From Gigaspora rosea (Eukaryota > Glomeromycota > Glomeromycetes > Diversisporales > Gigasporaceae): 64,000 nucleotides of DNA. The DNA lies in contig QKWP01000261.1 in the NCBI GenBank assembly GCA_003550325.1, positions 53,515 to 117,514 on the forward strand, written 5' to 3'. Each line of letters opens with the position of its first letter. Positions within the stretch are counted from its first letter, which is position 1. The notes under the pieces are model-generated. The model ran no database searches, was not told the DNA's origin, and was given only the letters and a program-made list of their open reading frames with translations. Shown here piece by piece: positions 1 to 10,323 of the stretch. The position numbers and the translations under genes are program-made.

Positions 1-720
1 CAAAAAAAAAAAAAAAAAGCAACTCAAACAATGAACTTACCTGACTCCAAACGAATCTAATAAATTCAAGAACGACGACTCCAATGACGAAATCATGCTA
101 AAAGAAGAGAAACATCAGTAATTACAAGAAAAAGAAAACATCAAGACAAAAGAAAAAAAAACAAAGTACATTACTCACCCAAACAAGCCACCCCGAGAAA
201 TATGTAGTTGACACTATAAGACTGCCGGACCAGAGAAACATGCGATACCACCCACGAGGACACACATGAGAAACACGGAAGACTACCCTACAAGAATCTT
301 CACAAAGTTAGAAAAAAACAAAAGAACGTTAGTTAAATAAATCCAAGACAAAAGAAAATAAAAAAAACAAACTACTCACCAAGAGCGATTCCCAAACAGA
401 CCACACCGTAAGAAAGCCAGAGAAACACACAATACCACCAAATGAGGATGCACACGAGAAACACGCAAGACCATCCAACAAGAATGCTGAGACCACTCAC
501 AAAGTTAAAAAAAAAAGAACATTAGTTAAAGCAATACAAAGAAAATAAAACAAAATTATTCACCAAGAACGATTTCCGAACAAGCCACTCTGAGAAATAT
601 GTAGACCACGCTGTATGAACACCCAAGAAACGTACAATACTACCCAATGAGGAAACGAGGATGCACATGAGAAACATGTAAGACCATCCCACAAGAATGC
701 CAAGACCACTTCACAAAAAT
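1..720 (-). repeat. Tandem ~185-200 bp modules with splice-like borders
   Basis: Three imperfect tandem copies are visible on the plus strand, anchored by 'ctcacc' at about 171, 372 and 556, followed each time by an accaa/gaaaca-rich stretch and an 'acaaagttaaaaaa...gaac(a)ttagtta' block. Read on the minus strand each module carries a strong donor-like site: GTAAGT at 40-35, GTGAGTAA at 178-171, GTGAGTAGT at 379-371 and GTGAATAAT at 563-555, with T-rich tracts ending in AG upstream. The 57-nt block 41-97 (minus) is bounded by a TTTTAG acceptor and the GTAAGT donor and is a multiple of three. This may be the 3' part of a minus-strand gene with duplicated exon-intron units, cut by the window edge, or an amplified repeat. 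No protein family is recognised. Confidence 0.5.
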
Positions 721-770
721 GTCAGGACGCCGAACCTAGAAGAAATCTAATGACGACACCAGCGATGAGG

Positions 771-854
771 CACCAACGACGACACCAACTACAACACCAA
801 CTACAACACCAACTACAACACCAACTACAACACCAACTATGACACCAACTACGA
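771..854. repeat. 12-bp minisatellite (acaccaactaca)n
   Basis: About six near-identical 12-bp units, with divergent edge units (acgacg, atgaca). The minus-strand reading gives a Trp-Cys-Cys-Ser run, which is a repeat artefact and not a protein I would annotate. It continues the A/C-rich strand bias of the preceding modules. Confidence 0.8.
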
Positions 855-1707
855 CGAAGGGTTAAAAAAAAATTAGTAAATAGTACAAAGAAAGCGAAAG
901 CAAAAAGAAAACAAAAAAAAATAATGATTATCAAAGATAATCATTGTTTATATATAATGCATAAGGGGTGCGCAACTATGTGGGTGTGTGAAAAAAGTTT
1001 TCCCTTTTATAAATATATAAATTAATAATAAAAAATATTTAATTTATATAAGTTACAATAAATTTATATTTTAGCTTGATATTATAATATATACTTTTTT
1101 AAAAGATATATTTAAAATAACAATAATTAAACAAAACATTATTTATAAATATTTTTGACTTTCTATATTAATAAGTGATATATCACTATTAATGAGATAG
1201 CCTATAAATAAAAATACAAATAATAGATATCTAATTAAAGAAATACAATAATTCTGCAGGGATATCAAAAATTTTAAGTATTTTTAATTATCAAGGATAA
1301 CAACAGATGATCAATATTTCATTGTTTCTATTTTAACTATAGTACATACTCAATACCACTTGATGAAAATAAACGAAAAAATTATATTTATAGAGTTTTA
1401 CCTTATATTGCATCAGATTTCTTTCAAAAATAACTATATACTTATGCAGTGAATGCAAAAAATATTAATTAATTATTGTTAAAATATATATGGATTCTTT
1501 TAATAAAGCATAGAAATTTAGCTAGTATTTAATATTTAGGTGAGCATATATAATTTATTTTTATTTGCTTTTTATTTATTTATTATTTTTTTTAATTTTT
1601 TTTTACTTTATTATTATTATTATTGATCTGATAGGTTTTTTGCAGTGACTTGACATTTTTATAGTGATTTGACGGCATTCTTGGTGAAGCTACAATGTTC
1701 TTTATAG
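855..1707. other. AT-rich intergenic stretch with a dispersed repeat fragment
   Basis: No gene seen. About 1487-1580 ('tttagctag.atttaatattta' followed by a t-rich 'tttttatttgctttttatt' run) matches 29430-29510, so a dispersed repeat fragment is shared. A small inverted repeat 'gattatcaaagataatc' lies near 925-942. Confidence 0.5.
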
Positions 1708-2369
1708 TGTTACAGTAGGGAGGCCTTCTTTAACTCCTTACTATAACAACAACATGGCTACAGGGATCCTTTATCGGTTCATAGCGGTGTCCAAGAGGTA
1801 GGTATAATTCCTTAGTCTGTAAGAAATTATACTCTTCTCTAATGGCAGTTCGGTATGGTATTCAATGAGGAATTATCAATTTTACTATTACTTATAATAA
1901 ATTTGGTGTTATTAAAATAAATAGTTTCTTTATTAATAATCTAAGATAGGGCTATTCTTAGGTTTCTGTTCCTAAGAAATCCCAGTACAAGATGTATAAT
2001 AGATATAATGAGAAGTGGGGTGTCTTGGTCTGAGTCTCTTTTGTGGTCTCTTTAGACTAAGGGGAATTCTGTGTTTTTAAATACATTTTAGAATAAGCGT
2101 TATAAGCGTTATAAGTGGTATAATTGTTATAAGCATTATAAGCGATATAAACATTATAAGCAGTATAAACGTTATAAGTGGTATAATCATTATAAGCATT
2201 ATAAGCGATATAAGCAATATAAGCAGTATAATCGTTATAAGTATTATAAGCGATATAAGCAGTATAACTATTCTAAATATTCAACTTCTTAAGATAATAC
2301 AATACAAAATAAAATAACAAAATAATAGTAATAAAATACAATAAAATAATGACTATTCATTCTATAACA
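1708..2369 (-). repeat. 3' LTR (left copy)
   Basis: Starts TGTTACAGTAG and ends CTATAACA on the plus strand. It aligns end to end with 5303-5966. Many of the differences are C/T or G/A, often at CpG. Confidence 0.88.
2090..2275. repeat. LTR minisatellite, (TATAAGCGT)n
   Basis: About 18-20 units of 9-10 bp with consensus ataagcgtt/ataagcgat, variants ending gca, gtg, gcg. It falls in the first third of the LTR in element orientation, that is in the U3 part where promoter and enhancer sequences normally sit. The same array is in the other LTR at 5691-5870. Confidence 0.85.
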
Positions 2370-2383
2370 TTTCCATCCCTTTA
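2370..2383 (-). other. Polypurine tract of the LTR element
   Basis: On the minus strand TAAAGGGATGGAAA lies directly against the start of the 3' LTR (TGTTATAG), the expected position of the plus-strand primer. Confidence 0.75.
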
Positions 2384-5280
2384 AGAAAATTTACTCCGTA
2401 AATTCCTTCTCTATTCTTCTAGTAAAACAGTATAATTTTAAAGAAAATTATATACAATCTAATTATAAAATATTAAAAGTGTTTTGAAATAAGTAATAAA
2501 GTATTACAGTTTCTGCATCTAAGATTTTAAGTGTAAAGTATCAAATTTGTTAAAGTTTTTGTCTATTGTTGTCTTTCCCAATTAATTGTTTTAATGTTCG
2601 TCACATACTTTGTATAGCTCTGAAGTAAGTAGCTCGAGTAGTCGTATTACGTATAGATTTTTTGTGGCTCTGGTCCTTAGTTTCATTCACGACTTATAGT
2701 ACGTGTTCTGTTGGTCATAGTCATAGTATAATTACTATGTTATACTAAAAGATCATATGTATGGTTAAATTTTAAATTTTCTGATTAACACATGCTAATT
2801 AAAAATTTTTTTCCAGTAGAGCAAAGATCTTGGGACCATTGTCATTCTTGGAGTCTTCGTTTAGTCTTGGAGCCATAGTTCTAGGTCTAGGTGCATTCGT
2901 GGTATAGTTGGTGTCTTTGATTCGAATATCTTTGATGTCATCATCATAGGCAGGTTCGCATTGTGGAGATAGGTGCCAGGTTTGTTATTCTTTGTCTTGT
3001 GAGATTTAAGTTGTAGTTCTTCATTTGTGCAGTTTTTTCTTCCTTCTAGGTTTCGCTTCGTCGTCGTTATTTTAGCAGAAGAGATCTTGACATTTATATG
3101 GTGGGCCTTTTCCAAAGTGGTCATCTTATTTTTAATACTTTGCTTTGTTAGCATAATCTTATTGCTTGTCTTCTGAGTCTTGTTTCATAGTCCTCATTTT
3201 TGGTGGGGTCTTCGGTATAGGTGAGGTATGAGTTTTCTCTTTGACCCCTTTTGTTAGCATAGCCTGGTCATCCCATTCTTGCATTTTGGCTTTGTCAGTT
3301 CTGGAGCTTGAAATAAGCTTGGTAGGTCTTTGTCTTTACTCTTAGTATGGTCTTGAGTATGTTTTTTCAGAATGGTCTAGGTCTAATTCTTCGTTGTTGG
3401 CAGGGTCTTGTCTTGCACACGTTTTGAGCTAGATATATTTCTTTTCTTTTGTCTTCAAAGGCTATATATTTGTTATATTTATATAATTTATATATATTTT
3501 TTCTTTTTTTTTTCTTCATTTCATCGGATCTTCATTGGGACCTGTCTTGCTTTTCTTGTACTGAACTCCTTTTTTTGCACACTGAAACTTGTCGTTCAGT
3601 GATTTAGAGTCTTCATTTTCTAGTGCAGGTCCTTGGTTTTGGGTCAGTCTTGAACTACTTCTTTGTATATTTCGGAAAGGTCTTGTTTTATAGTTCATTT
3701 CGTCATGGTTATCAAATTCGGTGGTTTTGGTAAGTCTGAGTCTGGTTCTTTCGTTGGACTTGTCTTATGAAAGTGTGTCGTAAGTTTAGTAGGTCGTAGT
3801 CTGGCATTTTCTTATTTAAATTTTATATATATATTTTTTCTAGGTATATATTGTGACGAATGGTTAATTGATATGGATAAAAATGATTGATATGGATGTG
3901 ATCATGAATGCAAAAAAAAATGATCAGGGTGAACAAATGATTACTTTGTGATTTATTGATTTCAGGATTAGACTTTTGATGAAATAAGTATTGGCTATCT
4001 CTTTTGTTCATCTTTTTTTTTTATTACTTCTAAAATAGTAACTTGAAACATTCGATTTCCTTTGGTGAGACATATAGTAGTTTCAGGATTGGGGACCCTT
4101 TGATTATCTTTTTCTTGGATTAAATTCAGCGAAACATATATGGCTTGATCATATAAACGGGAACTCTCTAAGATAGTCGATTCGAGGGTAGGGTCGAAGG
4201 TTTTTGTAGATACGATTCTTTCTTCGTTCAATAAAGTTGGGTTTAGAAGAGGAGAAAACAGGTTTTAGGTAGTTAGGGGTCTTGTATTAGAATCTAGAAT
4301 AGGACCAGGAGAGGAAAATGAATTATTAGGTTTATAGTTATGAGAAGTAGGTAGGAACAGATGTCTAGTTATCAGATTTGGTGGTTTGTGAAGTAAAATC
4401 GGGTCCAGGTTAAATGGATAAAATGTATTAAATTAAGATTGATGTAAATAAATGTATAATTAAATAAATGTGCATAAATAAAGGAACTGTTTCGCTATAG
4501 CATATATTTTATCATGTTCACAAAGAATTAGTGAATGGGTAAAATTGTTGCTTCACTATGCAATAGCATATATGTCACGTAATGCTATGAACTTCCTAAT
4601 TTGGGGGTTTCGGCATTTAGAACCTTGGTTTTATCAAAATAAAGTATAAATCAAGTTGAGTGTCCTAAATATAAAAGTGTATTAATTCGTTCAAGCATTC
4701 CTTGCCTCAATTTAGTTAAAATTGGTTTCCTTTCAATAAATAACATTTTAAGCCTTTGCTTTAATTCTATTAGAATTGGTTTTCTTTCAATAAATATAAA
4801 TTAATATTTTAAGCCTTTGCCTCAACTCAACAAGAGTTGGATTCAAAAATAATATTGTTTACAAAAATTCTATATCTAAAATAAACTATTGTGTTTTTAA
4901 AAGATAAATAAAATGTCCATTATTATTACATTTTAGAATAATTTCAAAACCAGTTATCCAAAAAGAAGAGTCCATAAATAATTTTTAAGAGAATAAGAAA
5001 AGTGTTAATTTGTTTAAACAAGAAGTTTAGTTATTAGGCTACAAAGTTGAACTATAAGTGTCCATGTTTCAAGTAAAAAATAATAGTTGTTTTTTATTAA
5101 AAGACTAGAAATTGACTTTACTATTCTATTCTATTGTTAATAAAGTTGTTGTTTTTCTTGTTGTTGCTTTTGTTTTGAGAATCTTTTATGTTGCCTCTTT
5201 TTTCAAATATAATATCCTTTGGATATTCTGCTTCTAAAGAAGAATACCATTATGGAGGTAATGTCCAACTGTTTTTAAAT
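2384..5280 (-). other. Non-coding or relic interior of the LTR element
   Basis: The plus strand from about 2800 to 3800 is strikingly G/T-rich (repeated gtcttgg/ggtctt words), so the element's sense strand is A/C-rich. Minus-strand open stretches at 3154-2861, 3698-3516 and 4231-3995 encode lysine/asparagine-rich peptides without a zinc knuckle (CCHC) or enzymatic motif. They could be gag relics, but nothing supports that beyond position. Confidence 0.55.
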
Positions 5281-5300
5281 GTTTCTGCCAGAAGGCACCA
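5281..5300 (-). other. tRNA primer-binding site of the LTR element
   Basis: Minus-strand TGGTGCCTTCTGGCAG begins 2 nt after the LTR end. Its complement ends ...GGCACCA, as a tRNA 3' end with CCA should. The donor tRNA was not identified. Confidence 0.75.
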
Positions 5301-5302
5301 AA

Positions 5303-5966
5303 TGTTACAGTAGAGAGGCCTTCTTTAACTCCTTACTATGACAATGACATGGCTACAGGGATCCTTTTATCAGTTTATAGTGGTGTCCAAGAAGTAGGTA
5401 TAACTCCTTAGTCTGTAAGAAATTATACTCTTCTCTAAAGACAGTTTGGTATAGTATTCAATGAGGAATTATCAATTTTACTATTACTTGATAATAAACT
5501 TGGTGTTATTAAGATAAATAGTTTCTTTATTAATAATCTAAGATAGGGCTATCCTTAGGTTTCTGTTCCTAAGAAATCCTAGTACAAGATGTATAATAGA
5601 TATAAAGAAAAGTAGAGTGTCTTGGTCTGAGTCTCTTTTGTGGTCTCTTTTGACTAAGGGAAATTCTGTGTCTTTAAATACATTTTAGAATAAGCGTTAT
5701 AAGCATTATAAGTGGTATAATCATTATAAGTGTTATAAGCAATATAAATGTTATAAGCGGTATAAACGTTATAAGCGGTATAATTATTATAAGCATTACA
5801 AGCGATATAAGCGTTATAAGCAGTATAATTGTTATAAGCAATATAAGCAATATAAGTGGTGTAACTATTCTAAATATTCAACTTCTTAAGAAAATACAAT
5901 ACAAAATAAAATAACAAAATAATAGTAATAAAATACAATAAAATAATAACTATTCATTCTATAACA
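5303..5966 (-). repeat. 5' LTR (right copy)
   Basis: Direct copy of 1708-2369, beginning TGTTACAGTAG and ending CTATAACA on the plus strand. It includes the TATAAGCG-type minisatellite at 5691-5870. Confidence 0.88.
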
Positions 5967-8050
5967 ATAGCGATTCCAAAGTAAATTTATATTTTTTTTT
6001 GAATTTATAAAAATGAATTAATACAATTTTATGTTTAATAACAATAACAAATTTTATTTCTTCTTATTAGATTTGGATAGACAAAATACTACAAGATTCC
6101 TACCATTTATGAAAAACAAATGCAAAAAAATGTGTTTTACTTGGAGAATTTAAAAATTAAGGGTAAAGTGTACATAGATCATTTATAATATGATTTTGGT
6201 AGTACTTTGGAATTTCATGCAAAATTTAAAACGCTACTAATAAAAGTTTTTAAAACCACTATAATCTTTACCAAAATTTGGTAATATACAGATTAAACCT
6301 TCTATTTATAGTAGTAAAATCTTTAGCAGTTGTATTATTTAAAAAAAATATACTTACTTATATAGCTAAGTTTGCTTGGAGGGCTTTGAATTTGTTTAGG
6401 TTATACAAAAAACAAATAGTATAAATTTAAAAAGGATACTCCCAGCTGAGACAAAGGATGATACATGCCACTTATTAAATGAGGTGCATTTAATAAAAAA
6501 AAGTTCATTCAATTTTGATTACTGGATCATAAGTTTTATCATTAAATATTTAATATATGTAGTATTGGGTAAGCAACAGAATAAAGTGTATAATCCATTT
6601 AAAACATAACTGTATTAAAATTGCAGAGCATTAATCAAATCAAAAATATTGATCATTTATATGCATAGTCGGAAACGAGGTTTTCTCTAATATATCAGTA
6701 TGATAATTTTATTACGCACGTGTCGAAAAATCTAATATGCTAACAATTAATGATTATAGATAGTTGAAAGCTAAGACAAATAAATGATTATATTTTGCTG
6801 TAATAGAATCTTTAACAAATTAGGCATCATTAGCACAGCCCAAGTATCGTTCACAAAAAAAAAAAGTAACTTACGCCATAGTTAAAGCTCTGAAGCACAA
6901 CGACGATAAATTGTGCATGGCAGTAGTAAATCGTTATTACTAAAAAGCTTTATTATTGTTTGTTATTGGCTTTGAGTTTTTACTTATGACGTAAGCTACA
7001 TTTATTTATGGGCGATGCTAGGGTTGTTCATCATTAGCTCCGTAAATATTTATAAATTTATTTCAAATCTTAAAAATAGACCAAAACTTTACGGGTCATA
7101 AAAATACAGTAGTTTTTATGCTATTAGACAAAATCTCAATTCATTTATGAAATCTTTCTCATAATAATAAATCATATTTTTGAAATTTCACTTGTGAAAA
7201 TTTATTACTTCAAGTTTTAAACATTTAAAATTATTTCTCATTATAATACGTAATACTAAGTCCAAATTTATTACTTTAACTTAACACGACTCTAGAATCC
7301 ATAATTACTAATGCTAAAATTGCAATTTTGTCACCATCAAACCAAATATTTCTTTCCATGGGTTGGCATGAATACATACGCAGTTATTTATTTATGACTA
7401 CACTATGTAAACAATGATAAGCAATGATAAACAGTATTACTATTGTCAGCTGAGAACTATAGTTATTATGGTGCAAATGGTGCCTAAACTACAAAAAGAC
7501 GAAATTCCGATCAAACCTCAACGAATGAAATGCCACTGGCAATTTGTAAAACTCACAGGAATGGATGAAACTTTGAAGCTCTACTAAGTTGTAAGACAAT
7601 GTGAAAGGCTATAATAGTAAATAAAATCATTTTTCGACTATGTAATATGCTGTTAAACGATAGTTTTGCTTATGTTTGAGAAATGCATAAGAAAACTTTT
7701 TGTTTACTGCAAATAAAGCCAGCATTAGAGCTTTCAACTTAATACTGAATTTAATACTGAACGTGGCACTGATATATTTTGATTAATAATCTGATTAATA
7801 ATAAGTTTATGTCATTATTGTAGTTAAATTTTAACTAAATCAATTATAAGAGTGTGCATCGTGACGAAGTGATGTATTGCGATTGTTATGTCCAAACTAT
7901 ACATGCTGTAGAAACTATTTACGGCTGTGTCAAAATAATTAGCCTCCATTTTAGATAGAAATAAGGCCGTAATCTGAAGTAAAAACCAATTCTAAATTAC
8001 ATATTATAAATTAAATTGATAGCCGTAATTTTATATTATACAAGTATTGT
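5967..8050. other. AT-rich intergenic region, no gene seen
   Basis: No reading frame with recognisable content, no RNA gene and no clear repeat border. A 39-codon ATG frame at about 7468-7587 is open but unremarkable. Confidence 0.5.
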
Positions 8051-10150
8051 GGGGCGCCGCTGGCGCCTTTTTCAAAGACACGAAGTGCCCATAAAGAACG
8101 AAGCTTAATTTTTTAAATTTCTGCTACAGGACTTAGTATTCCTGTAATGACTGAAAGGTAAATTATTTTGTAAATTATCGTAATTTCTATCGTGAATTAC
8201 TATAAAAAAATTCTGTTACAAACCTACTCGACGGATAATACATTTGGAGTTTGATTAAATTATTGTAGTTTAATTATAAATTACTATTAAAAATTCTCGT
8301 ATTAAACTTGCGTGTTTCTATTCTAATAATCACATTGCGGGTTTGGGTTTAGTTAGTTCGTGTTGGAATTATTATAGTTTCTATCATGTGCTGCTATTAC
8401 AAACCTTGCTATTCTAGCGATACACAGTATGTGGCTCACTAACGCATGTTATTAATGTTATCCACACCTCAGTTAATCTAATTTCAAAGATCAAAGTGTC
8501 CATAACAAATGAAACTCAATTTTTTAAATTCAGCTACAAAAAGGTGAATTATTTGTATTAGAATTATCGAGAATTATCATAATTTTTATTGTGAAAAAAT
8601 TTTGGTACATACCTGCTCGACAAATAATACATTTTGAGTCTAATTAAATTATTGTAGTTTAATCATAAATTATATACTGTTAAAAATTCTCATATTAAAC
8701 TTGCACGCTATCTATTCTAATAATCACAATGCAGGGTTAGAGTTTAGTTAGTTCGTGTTGGAATTATTATGGTTTCTATCATGTGTTGCTGTTACAAACC
8801 TACTATTCTAGCGATACACAGTATGTAGCTCATTAACGCATGTTATTAACGTTATCCACACCTCAATCTAATTTCAAAGATTCAAAGTGTCCATAGCAAA
8901 TAAAACTCGATTTTTTAAATTCAGCTACAAAAAGGTGAATTATTTTGTATCAGAATTATCATAATTTCTATCGTGAATTACTATAAAGAATTCTGTTACA
9001 AACCTACTCGACGGATAATACATTTTGAGTTTGATTAAATTATTGTAGTTTAGTCATAACTTACTGTTAAAAATTCTCATATTAAACTTGCGTGCTATTC
9101 TAATAATCACAATATGGGGTTAGGGTTTAGTTTGTTCGTGTTAGAATTATTATGGTTTCTATCATGTGCTGTTATTACAAACCTTACTTTTTGGCGATAC
9201 ACAGTATGTGATTCATCCATAATAAATGAAACTCTTTTTTAAATTCTTCTACAAAAAGGTGAATTATTTTGTATTATAATTCCTGTATTTCTATTGTGAA
9301 CATTACTATGAAATATTCTGTTACTAACCTACTCAACGGATAATGCATTTTAAGGTTGAATTTGACTAAATTATTGTAGTTTTTATCATGAATTACTTTA
9401 AAAATTCTCATAAAACTTGCGCGCTATTTTAATAATCACAATATGGAGTTAGGGTTAAGTTAGTTCGTGTTGGAATTATTATGGTTTCTATTATATGCCA
9501 CTTTTGTAAAGCTTACTTTTTGGCGATACACAGTATGTGACTCGATAACGACATTATCCACATCTCAGTTAATCCAATTACAAAGATACATACGAACGAA
9601 ACTCGTTTTTTTAAAACAAATAAATTGACAACTGATTTATTTTGTTTATTTATTAAAAAAAAATTTAAATCGCACTTTGCCATTTTTGATTTGCTATATC
9701 TAAAAAAACCGTAATCTAGAACATGGAAAAATATCGATCATGATGATTATTAATCTTAATTTGATCATTTGCATGAATAATCTGCGTCATTTATTCATAA
9801 TTGATCTATTAATATGATTATTCCATGAACACATACCTTTAAATGTTTTTACCAAGCAAGCAATTAAATATTCACAGAACATGATACTATATGACATAAG
9901 GACCATTAATGCTAACTACGTTTATTTGATATAATCATAGATGACAGCATTTCAATTCACACGAATTACGTAAATATGACGATCTATTACGATATTAGCT
10001 ATTCATAATCACAGTAATGATGATCATAATCCTTAAAAAGTTAGCTAATTTAAATTTCAAGAGTTTATGCACATATATGCAAGATTGTCCAATCGTATCG
10101 CATAAAGGGGACATTTGCATACGGGCATTATTTTATAATTTTAGGAATTT
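8051..10150. repeat. Dispersed repeat with GC hairpin start and internal tandem units (copy 1)
   Basis: Opens with a perfect GC hairpin GGCGCC-gct-GGCGCC (8053-8067) in otherwise very AT-rich DNA. Then come about four imperfect tandem units of 340-410 bp starting near 8076, 8486, 8875 and 9216, each with the landmarks 'acaaacctactcgacggataatac', 'gttagttcgtgttgg' (phrases partly varied) and 'gcgatacacagtatgtg'. The tail 9990-10145 ('atgatcataatcctta', 'tgcacatatatgcaagattgt') matches 23235-23370. The second, shorter copy spans 21964-23370. No protein is encoded; nature of the element unknown. Confidence 0.7.
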
Positions 10151-10183
10151 CAATATACATTCATAGAAATTCTTTCAGAATAT

Positions 10184-10323
10184 TAATTTCTGAGATAACT
10201 TAGCAATTTAATACTGTATCAAAATTCAATGTCAAAATACTTCTAGCTAAGTCAAATTTCTGAAATAACTTAGCAATTTAATATTGTATTAAAAATCAAA
10301 GTCAAAATACTTCTAGCTAAGCC
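10184..10323. repeat. 70-bp tandem duplication
   Basis: 'tttctgagataacttagcaa' to 'cttctagctaagtcaaa' occurs twice in succession with a few substitutions. Confidence 0.85.

Larger units (their letters stand above)
1708..5966 (-). mobile_element. Complete non-autonomous LTR retrotransposon (LARD-like)
   Basis: Two direct copies of about 662-664 bp (1708-2369 and 5303-5966) both read TGTTACAG...TATAACA on the plus strand, with TG...CA ends. They are flanked by the same 4 bases, atag (1704-1707 and 5967-5970), fitting an integrase target duplication. On the minus strand a primer-binding site (TGGTGCCTTCTGGCAG) lies 2 nt inside the right LTR and a purine tract (TAAAGGGATGGAAA) abuts the left LTR, so the element runs right to left. 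The interior (2370-5302, about 2.9 kb) has only short minus-strand open stretches (about 97, 60 and 78 codons) and no recognisable protease, reverse transcriptase, RNase H or integrase motif. By structure this is a large retrotransposon derivative that would need enzymes in trans. Confidence 0.88.

Noticed and set aside
722..934. Minus-strand frame with a Trp-Cys-Cys-Ser repeat
   Set aside because: It is the reverse reading of the 12-bp minisatellite.
2090..2275. CRISPR-like spaced repeats
   Set aside because: Units are 9-10 bp without unique spacers and lie in an LTR of a eukaryotic element.
1708..5966. Repeat-induced point mutation (RIP) as cause of the LTR differences
   Set aside because: Changes seem centred on CpG rather than the CpA context of classical RIP, and many CpG remain.
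7468..7587. 39-codon ATG frame MVQMVPKLQKDEIPIKPQRM
   Set aside because: Too short, no family, no neighbouring exon evidence.
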